Part shown: positions 1 through 9,041 of the stretch, one piece after another
How positions within the stretch are numbered: position 1 is the stretch's first letter
Layout of the letters: every line of letters begins with the position of its first letter
NCBI RefSeq assembly: GCF_006459125.1
Contig: NZ_CP041070.1
Location: 1,240,001 to 1,304,000, forward strand
Reading direction: 5' to 3'
Source: Halarcobacter anaerophilus
GTDB taxonomy: Bacteria; Campylobacterota; Campylobacteria; Campylobacterales; Arcobacteraceae
Length of the DNA: 64,000 bases
Translations under genes and position numbers: made by a program
The notes under the pieces: model-generated
Told to the model about the DNA's origin: nothing
What the model saw: only the letters and a program-made list of their open reading frames with translations
The model's database searches: none

Positions 1-2013
1 GATGATATAGAAAAAATCAAAGCAGAGATTAGAAGACCAAATGCCGATAGATTAAGATACTTAATGGACGGTATGAGACAAGGACTTTCAAATGAAGAGA
101 TCTTTGAACTTTGCAAAGTTGACCCTTGGTTTTTAAGTAAATTCAGAGAAATATATAATTTGGAAAAATCAATTGATGAATCGATTTTAACAGATGAAGT
201 AAAAATGAGAATTATCAAAACAAACGGTTTTTCAGATAAAATGATTGCCAATCTAATAGGAAAAAAAGAAGAAGATATTTATGAAGCAAGAAAAGCTTTA
301 GATGTAGATTTTGAGTACAATGAAGTGGATACTTGTGCAGCAGAATTCGGGGCTTTGACTCCATATTTATATTCAACAACAAATATCACAAAACTGCCGA
401 AAGTAAAAAAAGAATCAAGCGATAAAAAAGTTTTAATTATAGGTGGTGGACCAAACAGAATAGGTCAGGGTATTGAGTTTGATTATTGTTGCGTTCATGC
501 AAGTTTTGCTCTAAATGAAATGGGTGTAAAAACTATTATGTATAACTGTAATCCTGAAACAGTATCAACAGATTACGATACTTCGGATATTTTATACTTT
601 GAACCTATTGATTTTGAACACGTTAGAAGCGTAATAGAAAAAGAGAATCCTGATGGTGTAATTGTTCATTTTGGAGGACAAACTCCTTTAAAACTTGCAA
701 ATGCTTTAACAAAAGCAGGAGCTAAAATCATAGGAACAACTGCGGAAGTTATCGATTTGGCAGAAGATAGAGAAAAATTCTCAACCTTTGTTGAAAAAGC
801 AGGACTTTTACAACCTGATAACGGAACAGCGGTAGAAGTTGAAGAGGCAATTGAAATTGCGGAAAAAATAGGCTACCCTGTACTTGTAAGACCTTCATTT
901 GTACTTGGTGGTAGAGGTATGAGAATTGTTTACTCTACAGAAGAGCTTAAAAAATATATGGATGAAGCAGTTTCAGTATCAAACGATGCTCCTGTATTAA
1001 TTGATAAATTCTTAGATAGAGCAATAGAACTTGATGTTGATTGTATTTGTGACGGCAAAGAGGTTTATATAGGCGGAATTATGCAGCATATTGAAGAAGC
1101 AGGTGTTCACTCTGGGGATTCTGCTTGTTCTTTACCTCCTGTTTCTATTGCTCCTGAACTTATTAAAGAGCTTGAAGAGAAAACGAAAAATATGGCATTA
1201 GGACTTGGTGTTGTAGGTTTGATGAATGTTCAATATGCAATTCATAAAGGTCAAATCTATTTAATCGAAGTAAATCCAAGAGCAAGTAGAACAGTTCCTT
1301 TCGTATCAAAAGCAACAGGAATGCCTCTTGCTAAAGTTGCGACAAGAGTTATGTGGGGAGAGAGTTTAAGAAATGCTCTTGATACTTACAACTCGGATTT
1401 AATCTGGGAAGATAACGGAGTTTTAAAACCTATTTTAAAAGAGCATATAGCAGTAAAAGAAGCGGTTTTCCCATTTACCAAATTAAGCGGTTCAGATATG
1501 ATCTTAACTCCTGAGATGAAATCTACAGGTGAAGTAATGGGGATCTCTGAAAGTTTCGGAATCTCTTATGCAAAATCACAAAGCGCTGCAAAAAATGATT
1601 TACCTGTGGAAGGAAAAGTCTTTATTTCATTATGCGATTTAGACAAAGAGTATGCTCCGAAACTTGCAAAATCTTTAGTAGAAGAAGGTTTCAGCGTAGT
1701 TGCTACAGGCGGAACATACAATGTGATAACCCAAGCAGGAATCGAATGTGAAAAAGTTCTTAAAATAAGTGAAGGAAGACCGAATATTACCGATTCAATA
1801 GCAAACGGCGAAATAGCACTTGCTTTAAATACAAGTGATGGAAAAGAGTCGTCAAAAGATGACGGTAAAAATATAAGAAGAGCAGTTCTTAAAACAAATG
1901 TTCCTTACGTAACAACCGCAGCAGCAGCTTTTGCCTGCGTTGAAGCTATGAGAGCATTAAAACATAAAGACGGAATAGGTGTTAAATCTATTCAAGAATT
2001 TTTACACGACTAA
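1..2013 (+). CDS. carB: carbamoyl-phosphate synthase large subunit, C-terminal part (5' truncated by window)
   Basis: The reading frame is open from base 1, so this is the 3' part of carB, about 670 of roughly 1080 residues. CarB uses ammonia from CarA, bicarbonate and two ATP to make carbamoyl phosphate for pyrimidine and arginine synthesis. The visible part holds the oligomerisation region, then the second ATP-grasp synthetase unit. That unit starts near the motif IGGGPNRIGQGIEFDY and contains RPSFVLGGRGM and the metal-binding EVNPRASRT. The final ~130 residues form the MGS-like allosteric domain (VATGGTYNVI). The next gene starts on the last base of the stop codon, suggesting translational coupling. 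Identification is firm; only the N-terminus is missing. Confidence 0.97.
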   Translation, partial: DDIEKIKAEIRRPNADRLRYLMDGMRQGLSNEEIFELCKVDPWFLSKFREIYNLEKSIDESILTDEVKMRIIKTNGFSDKMIANLIGKKEEDIYEARKALDVDFEYNEVDTCAAEFGALTPYLYSTTNITKLPKVKKESSDKKVLIIGGGPNRIGQGIEFDYCCVHASFALNEMGVKTIMYNCNPETVSTDYDTSDILYFEPIDFEHVRSVIEKENPDGVIVHFGGQTPLKLANALTKAGAKIIGTTAEVIDLAEDREKFSTFVEKAGLLQPDNGTAVEVEEAIEIAEKIGYPVLVRPSFVLGGRGMRIVYSTEELKKYMDEAVSVSNDAPVLIDKFLDRAIELDVDCICDGKEVYIGGIMQHIEEAGVHSGDSACSLPPVSIAPELIKELEEKTKNMALGLGVVGLMNVQYAIHKGQIYLIEVNPRASRTVPFVSKATGMPLAKVATRVMWGESLRNALDTYNSDLIWEDNGVLKPILKEHIAVKEAVFPFTKLSGSDMILTPEMKSTGEVMGISESFGISYAKSQSAAKNDLPVEGKVFISLCDLDKEYAPKLAKSLVEEGFSVVATGGTYNVITQAGIECEKVLKISEGRPNITDSIANGEIALALNTSDGKESSKDDGKNIRRAVLKTNVPYVTTAAAAFACVEAMRALKHKDGIGVKSIQEFLHD

Positions 2014-2456
2014 TGGACAGCAAAAAAGTATATTTAGTACAAGCTGATACGACAGTGGGTTTTTCATCAGACAATGATGAAAAACTCTCAACTATAAAAC
2101 AAAGACCTATCACTCAAAAAATGTTGCAAACAGTAGACTCTTTTGCAACACTATCAAAATATACAAGAGTTCCAAAAACAGATAGAAAAAGAGTAAGAAG
2201 AGCAAAAAGAACGACTTTTATCTATCCAAATCAAAAATCTTTCAGAGTTATTCAAAGAGATGATAGATTTTATGATTTTATAAAAAAATTCGGTGCTTTA
2301 TATTCAACTTCCGCAAATCTTACGGGAAACCATTTTGATGAAAAATTTGCTTTAGAACATTCTGATATTATAGTTTTAGACAAAGAGGGGTTTAGTGAAA
2401 AAATCTCTTCTTCAATTTATAAACTGGGAAAAAGAAAACTAAAAAAAATTAGATAG
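2013..2456 (+). CDS. Sua5/YciO/YrdC-family protein (short form)
   Basis: A 147-residue protein with the YrdC-type fold signature: TTVGFSS near residue 13 matches the TDTVYGL-like motif, followed by KQRP, and STSANLTG near residue 98 is the characteristic late motif. Family members bind RNA or make threonylcarbamoyl-AMP for tRNA t6A37. This protein is shorter than standard TsaC/Sua5 (about 190-350 residues), so enzymatic t6A activity is uncertain. The ATG overlaps the carB stop by one base. The 3' end overlaps the convergent LuxR-type gene by 8 bp. Confidence 0.8.
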   Translation: MDSKKVYLVQADTTVGFSSDNDEKLSTIKQRPITQKMLQTVDSFATLSKYTRVPKTDRKRVRRAKRTTFIYPNQKSFRVIQRDDRFYDFIKKFGALYSTSANLTGNHFDEKFALEHSDIIVLDKEGFSEKISSSIYKLGKRKLKKIR

Positions 2457-3054
2457 TGCTTTTAAAAAACAGAGCCAGAGAGAGTCTGTCTTTTTTATCG
2501 AGTTTCTTAAAAAGCGAACTTATATGTTTTTTAACGGTAACTTCTGCCAAATCCAAAGTTTGTGCTATTTTTGAATTATTCAACCCTTGAGAGAGAAGTT
2601 CTAAGACTTCAAGCTCTTTTATAGAGAGTTTATTAAGAAGCTCTTTCTCTTTTTTATTTTCAAGGGGAACAGAAGAGATTAAAAACTGCATCAATTCAGG
2701 ATAAACCCAAATTTTTCCATTCTCTAAAGCTTTTATAATATCATTGATAATCAAAGAGTTTGAAATAGAGTGGGCATAGGCTTTAATCCCTTTTTTCAGT
2801 AAAGAACAACCCTCTATATTATTTGGATTATCTCTAAAAACCGCTATTTTTATTCCTTGAAAATCCTCTAACAACTCTTTTATATCTTCTTGAAAATCTT
2901 TATTTGAATCTAAATGGTATAAAAGTATGCCACCTGATTTTAGATAATTAAATATTTCTAAATTCTCTTTAACAATATTAATATCTTCTATAAAAGAGGA
3001 CTTTTTAATCTCTTTAATCAAAAAGTCTTGTTTTGAAAAAAGAACTATATTCAT
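2449..3054 (-). CDS. LuxR/NarL-type regulator of adhesin locus A
   Basis: A 201-residue protein with a poorly conserved receiver-like N-terminal half (residues 1-125) and a clear LuxR-type helix-turn-helix at the C-terminus (about 140-195; LSIKELEVLELLSQGLNNSK and VTVKKHISSLFKKL). The canonical acidic pocket and phosphoacceptor of receivers are not evident, so control by phosphorylation is doubtful. Its ATG overlaps the stop of the upstream PAS-HlyD gene by 4 bp, so the two are co-transcribed and probably coupled. A paralogue of identical length (28498-29103) sits next to the HlyD gene of locus B. Each type I secretion locus therefore has its own regulator. The target promoter is inferred to be that of the exporter or adhesin. 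Confidence 0.82.
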   Translation of the reverse strand: MNIVLFSKQDFLIKEIKKSSFIEDINIVKENLEIFNYLKSGGILLYHLDSNKDFQEDIKELLEDFQGIKIAVFRDNPNNIEGCSLLKKGIKAYAHSISNSLIINDIIKALENGKIWVYPELMQFLISSVPLENKKEKELLNKLSIKELEVLELLSQGLNNSKIAQTLDLAEVTVKKHISSLFKKLDKKDRLSLALFFKSTI

Positions 3055-4781
3055 ATTTCAAGAGACCTTACTATTGGTTTGAAAATATAGTCTAAAATAC
3101 TTTTCTTACCCGTAATAATATCCACATCAACAGACATCCCTGGTTTTATTTCCAACTTTTTATTATTATTCAAATATTTTGTATCTGCTTTGATATGTAC
3201 TATATAAACCTCTTTTTTCTCATCTTTCTCATCAATTAAAGTATCAGCGGAGATATAACTGATTTCTCCGTCAGCTGCTCCGTATAAAGAAAAATCATAA
3301 GGTCTTAATTTTATTCTTGCATGTTGACCTACATATAAAAACCCGATTTCACCCGGATCGACTTTAACTTCTGCAAGAGCATATTTACTCTCAGGAATAA
3401 TTTCGGCAATAACAGTTCCAGGCGACACTGCTTCACCTTTTGTTTTTATATTGATTTTATTTACAACACCGTCATTTGGTGATTTTATTATAGTCTCTGT
3501 TATCTTCTGTGATAAAAAGTTGATATCCTCTTTAACCTGTCTTAAATCATTTGCAGCAACAACCAATTCATCTTTTGAACTTGAACGGTAAGACTGAGTT
3601 GTCTCTTCAATACTTTTTTTAATCTCTTTTATTGCCGATTTTAAAGTAGGAATAGAACCTCTTATTTTTTTTATCTCAGAAAGAGTGTCGTTTTTTGTTC
3701 TTTCTAGTTGTAGAAGTTCTACTTTTGAAATAATTCTCTCTTCAACAAGAGGTTTTTTGATTTTCATCTCGTTTTCTATTAACTCAAAATTTGTTTCGTT
3801 TATCTCAAGATTTTTATAAGCATCGCTTAAATCATTTTGTCTTTGTATTAATTGCTCTTTTAAAACATTTATAGAAGCGGCAAATTTTTTCTCGTTTGTA
3901 TGAAAAAGCTCAATTTCATTTTGCATAATTGTATTATCAAAAGAGGCTACTTCTTTGTTTGATACTATTTCTTTGCCTTCTGACTGCGCTTCTAATCTTG
4001 CAATTTTTGCAAGAAGAGACATTCTGTTTTGTCTGTTTTTTTCAAAATCTTTTTTATAATCAAGATCCGATAGTTTAAAAAGAATATCTCCTTTCTTTAC
4101 ATGATTTCCCTCTTTTACGTAGATCTCTTTTAATGTACCGCCGTTTAAAGAAGATATTGTCTGTATATTTGTTGTAGTAATAATTTTACCTTGTGTTTTA
4201 ACAATATCATCAATTTTTGAAAAGTATGCCCAAGTTAGTAAAAAAACAATCGTAAAAGCAATTACCCATAATACTTTATGAAGTCCGCTTGAAGCTCTTA
4301 GTAAAACAGCAGAAGATAAAGAGGGCATAAAATCCAATACGGCTTTATTGTATCTTTTTTTCAAAAGATTCTCTTCATTTATTCTTTTTAGGGTTTTCTC
4401 TTTTGTTATATCATGACTTGCCAAAATAAAACCGATATGTTCATTATTATCATTAAAAAGAGGTGTTATAACCGTATCTGTCCAAATCACATGATCTGAA
4501 CTTGAAGCGTGTTTTACTTCACCTTTCCAGATAGTTTTTAAATCTCTTGCATCATCGAATTGATTGTTGAATGTTTGAATAGAATCTTTTTTTATTAAAA
4601 ACGTATAAGGTTTATTTAGCAAATCAGAGGGTTTGTATTTAAAGGTGTTGCACATTTGCGTGCTGACATGCTTTATGATTCCCTCTTTATTTGTAACTGC
4701 CAATATTACATAATTATCTAAAAGTTCTCTGTTTTGAAATCTGAAACTTTTGGTTAACTCATCATCTTGAATTTGATCCAC
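3051..4781 (-). CDS. PAS domain-HlyD fusion: type I secretion membrane-fusion protein with cytoplasmic sensor
   Basis: A 576-residue protein starting at GTG (4781) with AAGGA six bases upstream. Residues about 20-130 are a PAS domain of Aer-like type (VTNKEGIIKHVS, GEVKHASSSDHVIWTDTV, ending in HDITKEK). One membrane segment (about 170-187) follows, then HlyD-type lipoyl/barrel segments (GGTLKEIYVKEGNHVKKGD near 215), a long coiled coil (about 245-420) and a C-terminal beta-barrel region ending in GMSVDVDIITGKKSILDYI. From about residue 148 it aligns well with the HlyD of locus B (27117-28496), which lacks the PAS part. The PAS domain would lie in the cytoplasm beside the ABC exporter. It is divergent from the TolC gene of the same exporter. 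The PAS ligand (FAD, haem or other) cannot be told from sequence. Confidence 0.9.
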   Translation of the reverse strand: MDQIQDDELTKSFRFQNRELLDNYVILAVTNKEGIIKHVSTQMCNTFKYKPSDLLNKPYTFLIKKDSIQTFNNQFDDARDLKTIWKGEVKHASSSDHVIWTDTVITPLFNDNNEHIGFILASHDITKEKTLKRINEENLLKKRYNKAVLDFMPSLSSAVLLRASSGLHKVLWVIAFTIVFLLTWAYFSKIDDIVKTQGKIITTTNIQTISSLNGGTLKEIYVKEGNHVKKGDILFKLSDLDYKKDFEKNRQNRMSLLAKIARLEAQSEGKEIVSNKEVASFDNTIMQNEIELFHTNEKKFAASINVLKEQLIQRQNDLSDAYKNLEINETNFELIENEMKIKKPLVEERIISKVELLQLERTKNDTLSEIKKIRGSIPTLKSAIKEIKKSIEETTQSYRSSSKDELVVAANDLRQVKEDINFLSQKITETIIKSPNDGVVNKINIKTKGEAVSPGTVIAEIIPESKYALAEVKVDPGEIGFLYVGQHARIKLRPYDFSLYGAADGEISYISADTLIDEKDEKKEVYIVHIKADTKYLNNNKKLEIKPGMSVDVDIITGKKSILDYIFKPIVRSLEI

Positions 4782-4899
4782 TAATATCCTTAAAAATACC
4801 TAAAAATAAAAAAATACAAAAATATTGAAATAATTTTATAAAAATATTTATAAAAATTTGGTAATATTTATTCTGATTTTGTTATTTGTGGAAGTAAAT

Positions 4900-6753
4900 G
4901 TGAAAAATTTGATTACTCTTTTTATTATTTTATTTGTTATTAATTTATCAGATCTTAGTGCATTTAGTTTAAAAAACGGCTTTAAACTGGCTTTGGAAAA
5001 CGATATGGATTCTAAAGTAAACGAAAATAATCTAAAAAATATTCAATATGATCAAGATATTGCAAACTCTTTGATGCAACCCAAAGTAGATCTCTCCGTA
5101 ACTGCCCAATCAAGTAAAAGAACAGAAGGTCAAAAAAGACCTGAAACAGGTTCTCATACAAAAAGTGATGAATATTCTATTCAAGTTACCCAACCGCTTT
5201 TTGACGGTTTTGAATCAAAGTATGAAAAAGAGCTGCAAAAGAAAAGATATGAATCAGCCGTTTATTATCTAAAACAGAGTCAAAATGACGTTGCAACAAA
5301 TTATGTTCAAAGTTATATAAACGTATTAAGAGAAAAAGATCTCTTAACACTAAGTAAAGAAAAAGTTTCAATAAGTGAAGATATTTTCAGAAAAGTTTAT
5401 AAAAAATTGGATTTGGGATACGGAACAAAATTAGAGTATGAAGAAGTAAAAGGAAATTTAGGTGAAAGCAGAGTAAATGTTGACACCCAAAGAATCAATT
5501 TAACGGAAGCTTTGGAATCTTTAAAATATTATGTTCAAAGAGATCTTGACTCTTCTGAACTTATAGTGCCCACTTTTTTTTCAAAAATGCCCGAAAGTTT
5601 GGATAAAGCAGTAAAAATAGCCTTAGAAGAAAATCCTACCGTAAATGTCGCAAAAATAAATTTAGAAGTAGCAAAAGCTCAAGAAAAACAGACTATTAAA
5701 GAGTTTTATCCAAATGTCGATTTAGTAGGTTCTTATAATCTAAATGATTCTTTTTATCCAAAAGACGATAATGAATACAATGAATATACAATAGGAGTCG
5801 AATTAAGTTACAACCTTTATAACGGCGGTAAAAATCTTGCAGAAGCAAAAAAAGCTTTACAAAATATCAAAGAAAAACAGTATCTTATTAAAAAAAGCCA
5901 ATACCAAATAAAAAACAGAGTAAGACTGGCTTGGAACAGCTATGAATTGAATAAAGATAAAAACGGAAGTTTAAAATACTATTTAATAGCCAAAAAAGAT
6001 ATTTTGGATGCGACTTTTAAAGAGTTTGATTTAGGTTTACAAGATTTAAATACATTAGTTGAAAACTATATTGATTATATAGACGTAAAAAAAGATTATA
6101 TTTCAAATGTTTATGATTTATTGTATGCAAAATATGATCTGCTGGCAACTATGGGAAAACTTGCCGATAATCTTTTATCAGATGATTATCCTCCTATTGA
6201 TAAAGCAGAGAGGAATAATAAAAATTCAAATTTATTTAAAATTGATCCTTATAATTATGAAAACAATTTTGATTTAAAAGATGAAAAACAAGATGATATC
6301 TTGCAACCTGAAAAATCTGAAGATAAAAACGATACGGACAATAAAATTATAAAAAGCAACACTTTAGAAGAAATGAAAAGTTTATCCTCTTCTTTGGATA
6401 AAAAAACAAAGAAAGAAAAAAACACTTTTAAAGAGAAGTTTTTAACTGCCGCAGAAGATAAATATACGATTAATCTAGCCTATACGGACAGCTCAAAAAA
6501 AGCAGAAAAATTTTTGGACAAACATGAGATGAAAAATAGTGCTTTTTATTTTAGTTTTGGGTATGATAAAATACTTCAAAAAATAATGTACGGAGTTTTT
6601 GATTCAAAAAAAGAGGCTATAGAGGCTTTGAACTTATTACCTTCTTCTTTGAAAAGAAACAGTCCAAGAGTTGAAAAAATTTCTATAAAACAGAAATTAT
6701 ATAAAAAGTATCATCCGAAATCTTTTAATTTAATATTATTAGGGAGTATTTAA
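4900..6753 (+). CDS. TolC-family outer-membrane channel with C-terminal SPOR-like domain
   Basis: I place the start at GTG 4900, preceded by GGAAG (4890-4894) and followed by a good signal peptide (KNLITLFIILFVINLSDLSAFS). A TTG at 4858 is in frame but has no ribosome site. The 617-residue product has two TolC/OEP repeats (about 25-430; ENPTVNVAKINLEVAKAQ, SYNLYNGGKN), an acidic low-complexity linker (about 440-515) and a C-terminal segment (about 521-595). That segment has the pattern of a DamX-type SPOR domain: YTINLAY near its start, then YGVFDSKKEAIEALNLLP. SPOR domains bind peptidoglycan strands lacking stem peptides. It is the first gene of the tolC-ABC-adhesin unit of locus A and would form the outer-membrane exit for the giant adhesin. 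Confidence 0.88.
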   Translation: MKNLITLFIILFVINLSDLSAFSLKNGFKLALENDMDSKVNENNLKNIQYDQDIANSLMQPKVDLSVTAQSSKRTEGQKRPETGSHTKSDEYSIQVTQPLFDGFESKYEKELQKKRYESAVYYLKQSQNDVATNYVQSYINVLREKDLLTLSKEKVSISEDIFRKVYKKLDLGYGTKLEYEEVKGNLGESRVNVDTQRINLTEALESLKYYVQRDLDSSELIVPTFFSKMPESLDKAVKIALEENPTVNVAKINLEVAKAQEKQTIKEFYPNVDLVGSYNLNDSFYPKDDNEYNEYTIGVELSYNLYNGGKNLAEAKKALQNIKEKQYLIKKSQYQIKNRVRLAWNSYELNKDKNGSLKYYLIAKKDILDATFKEFDLGLQDLNTLVENYIDYIDVKKDYISNVYDLLYAKYDLLATMGKLADNLLSDDYPPIDKAERNNKNSNLFKIDPYNYENNFDLKDEKQDDILQPEKSEDKNDTDNKIIKSNTLEEMKSLSSSLDKKTKKEKNTFKEKFLTAAEDKYTINLAYTDSSKKAEKFLDKHEMKNSAFYFSFGYDKILQKIMYGVFDSKKEAIEALNLLPSSLKRNSPRVEKISIKQKLYKKYHPKSFNLILLGSI

Positions 6754-6759
6754 TACAGT

Positions 6760-8949
6760 ATGCAAATAAATGATGAATTAGATTTAAACTCTATAAAAGA
6801 GTATAAAAAAGAGGACTCTATTCTAGATTGTCTTACCATTTTTTGTAAAATGAACGGAAGACCTTACTCAAAAGATTCTTTGATTGCAGGTTTACCTGTA
6901 GAAGCAGGCAGAAATACTCCGATTCTTTTTTCTAAATATAATTCACGATCTCTCTTCTCAAGAGCAGCCAATAAAGCAGGCTTTAAAACAAAAGTTTTAA
7001 GAACAAAATTAGAGAAGATAAATCCTTTATTACTCCCTTGTATTTTACTTTTGGATAATAAGGATCCAAAAGATGAACTTGAAGCTTGTATTCTTTTAGG
7101 TTTTGACGATGAAATGAAAAGTGCAAGAATAACTCTTCCTGAAGCACCCAATGTTGAAACTGTCGTATCTATAGAAGAGTTAGAAAAAAAATATTACGGT
7201 TTTACAATATTACTTAAAAAAGAGCTTGAATTTAAAGAAAACGATACGGCTCTTTCAAGTATAAAAGAGAGCCATTGGTTATGGGGAAGCGTAAAAATAG
7301 TAAGGGATGTTTATAGAGATGTAATTATTGCCTCTTTTCTTATAAATATTTTTGTTTTATCAACTCCTCTTTTTACAATGAATGTTTACGACAGAGTAAT
7401 TCCTAATAATGCAAAAGATACTTTATGGCTCTTGGCTATAGGAGTTTTAGTTATATATGTAATTGATATAATCCTAAAATTTTTACGTTCATATTTTCTT
7501 GAAACAGCCGCTAAAAAAACCGATATAATAGCCTCTTCAATAATTTTTGAAAAAGTATTGGATTTGAAAATGTCTTCAGTTCCAAACTCCGTGGGAGCTT
7601 TGGCAAATGTTTTAAAAGAGTTTGAAAGTATTCGTGGTTTTTTAACCTCTTCAACAATAGCACTGCTTATTGATATACCTTTTATTTTTATCTTTTTAAT
7701 TGCAATCTATTTTATAGGCGGCGCTTTGGTAATGGTCCCTATCTCAATTATTATAATAATATTGATATATACATATTATGCAAAATTAAAATTGGCAAAT
7801 AGTATAAAAGAGTCTTATGATGCAGGTTCAAATAAAAATGCAGTTTTAATTGAGAGTTTATCTTCAATAGAAACAATCAAATCTTTAGGGGCAACAGGTT
7901 ACTCCCAATGGAGATGGGAAGAAGCAACTTCAAAAATCGCGGATAAAAGTATAAAATCAAAAATGATTTCATCTTCAATTACTTCTGTAACTTCATTTTT
8001 GGTTCAATTAAACACGGTAGCTTTGGTAATCTTAGGTACATATATGATTTCAGACAATAATCTTTCTATGGGGGGACTTATTGCAACAATAATAATTTCA
8101 TCAAGATGTATCTCTCCTATGGGACAAGTATCCTCTTTACTCTCAACTTTTCAACACACAAAAACTACATATGAAGCTTTAAATGATATTATGAATCTTC
8201 CTGTAGAACACCCTCAAGGTAAAAAGTTTGTTGCTAGACCTGAATATAGAGGAAAAATTGATTTTAGAAATGTAACTTTCACTTATCCAGGAGCAGATAA
8301 AGAGACCTTGACAAATATCTCATTTAGTGTAGAACCTGGTGAAAAAGTTGCAATTATAGGAAAAATAGGTTCGGGAAAAAGTACGATTGAAAAACTTATG
8401 GTCTCTTTATATCATCCTGATGAAGGTTCAATTTTAATTGATAATATAGATATAAAACAATTAGACCCAAGTGAACTTAGAAAAAACATTGCATATGTTT
8501 CTCAAGAGAGTCTGCTTTTTGACGGTACAGTAAAAGAGAATATCGTTTATAGAACACCCCATATAGATGATGACAAAATTCTGGAAGCAGCACAAATAAG
8601 CGGAGTTTTGGACTTTGTAAATAAACATCCAAAAGGATTGGATATGCCAGTAGGGGAAAGAGGATCTTTTCTTTCCGGAGGACAAAAACAGGCGATTGCA
8701 ATAGCAAGATCTATTCTTCTTCCTTATCCTATAGTATTGTTAGATGAACCTACAAGCTCTATGGATATGTCAACGGAATCAAGATTTATAAATAATATCA
8801 GAAAATATCAACAAAATAAAACAGTATTGTTGGTAACTCATAAAACCTCACTTTTAAGACTTGTCGACAGAATTATTGTTCTAGAAGACGGGAAAATAGT
8901 ATTAGACGGTAAAAAAGAGATTGTATTAAGTAAACTCGGGAAAAAATAG
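6760..8949 (+). CDS. LapB-type type I secretion ABC transporter (locus A)
   Basis: A 729-residue exporter with three parts. The N-terminal C39-peptidase-like domain (about 1-150) shows the LapB pattern (LIAGLPVE, LFSRAANKAGF) and no intact catalytic Cys-His-Asp arrangement, so it should bind substrate rather than cut a leader. The transmembrane domain spans about 180-450 (FTMNVYDRVIPNNA). The ATPase domain has Walker A GKIGSGKST, signature FLSGGQKQ and Walker B IVLLDEPT. It lies 6 bp after the TolC-SPOR gene and 92 bp before the giant adhesin gene, which it presumably exports with the PAS-HlyD adaptor. Confidence 0.93.
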   Translation: MQINDELDLNSIKEYKKEDSILDCLTIFCKMNGRPYSKDSLIAGLPVEAGRNTPILFSKYNSRSLFSRAANKAGFKTKVLRTKLEKINPLLLPCILLLDNKDPKDELEACILLGFDDEMKSARITLPEAPNVETVVSIEELEKKYYGFTILLKKELEFKENDTALSSIKESHWLWGSVKIVRDVYRDVIIASFLINIFVLSTPLFTMNVYDRVIPNNAKDTLWLLAIGVLVIYVIDIILKFLRSYFLETAAKKTDIIASSIIFEKVLDLKMSSVPNSVGALANVLKEFESIRGFLTSSTIALLIDIPFIFIFLIAIYFIGGALVMVPISIIIIILIYTYYAKLKLANSIKESYDAGSNKNAVLIESLSSIETIKSLGATGYSQWRWEEATSKIADKSIKSKMISSSITSVTSFLVQLNTVALVILGTYMISDNNLSMGGLIATIIISSRCISPMGQVSSLLSTFQHTKTTYEALNDIMNLPVEHPQGKKFVARPEYRGKIDFRNVTFTYPGADKETLTNISFSVEPGEKVAIIGKIGSGKSTIEKLMVSLYHPDEGSILIDNIDIKQLDPSELRKNIAYVSQESLLFDGTVKENIVYRTPHIDDDKILEAAQISGVLDFVNKHPKGLDMPVGERGSFLSGGQKQAIAIARSILLPYPIVLLDEPTSSMDMSTESRFINNIRKYQQNKTVLLVTHKTSLLRLVDRIIVLEDGKIVLDGKKEIVLSKLGKK

Positions 8950-8963
8950 TTTTCCCTCTCTTT
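8938..8963 (+). terminator. possible intrinsic terminator or attenuator overlapping the ABC stop codon
   Basis: GGGAAAA (8938-8944) and TTTTCCC (8950-8956) form a 7-bp stem with a 5-base loop, followed by a pyrimidine-rich CTCTCTTT stretch. It overlaps the stop codon of the ABC gene and lies upstream of the adhesin. It could partly uncouple adhesin transcription from the exporter. The U-tract is imperfect. Confidence 0.4.
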
Positions 8964-8973
8964 AATTTATACC

Positions 8974-8985
8974 AAAGTATACTTT
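8974..8985. promoter_or_regulatory. 12-bp perfect palindrome upstream of the locus A adhesin gene
   Basis: AAAGTATACTTT is a perfect 12-bp palindrome lying 57 bp before the adhesin ATG, in a 92-bp intergenic gap. Dimeric regulators such as LuxR/NarL proteins bind dyad sites, and the co-located LuxR-type gene (2449-3054) is a candidate ligand. This is inference from position and symmetry only. Confidence 0.4.
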
Positions 8986-9041
8986 ACAAAGGTAAATAAT
9001 TTTTATAAGATAGTCGTAATAATAGAAATAAAGGATTTGTT

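Noticed and set aside
4858-4899. N-terminal extension of the TolC-SPOR protein from TTG 4858
   Set aside because: No ribosome site precedes it, and it would put 14 residues before a good signal peptide that begins at GTG 4900 with GGAAG.
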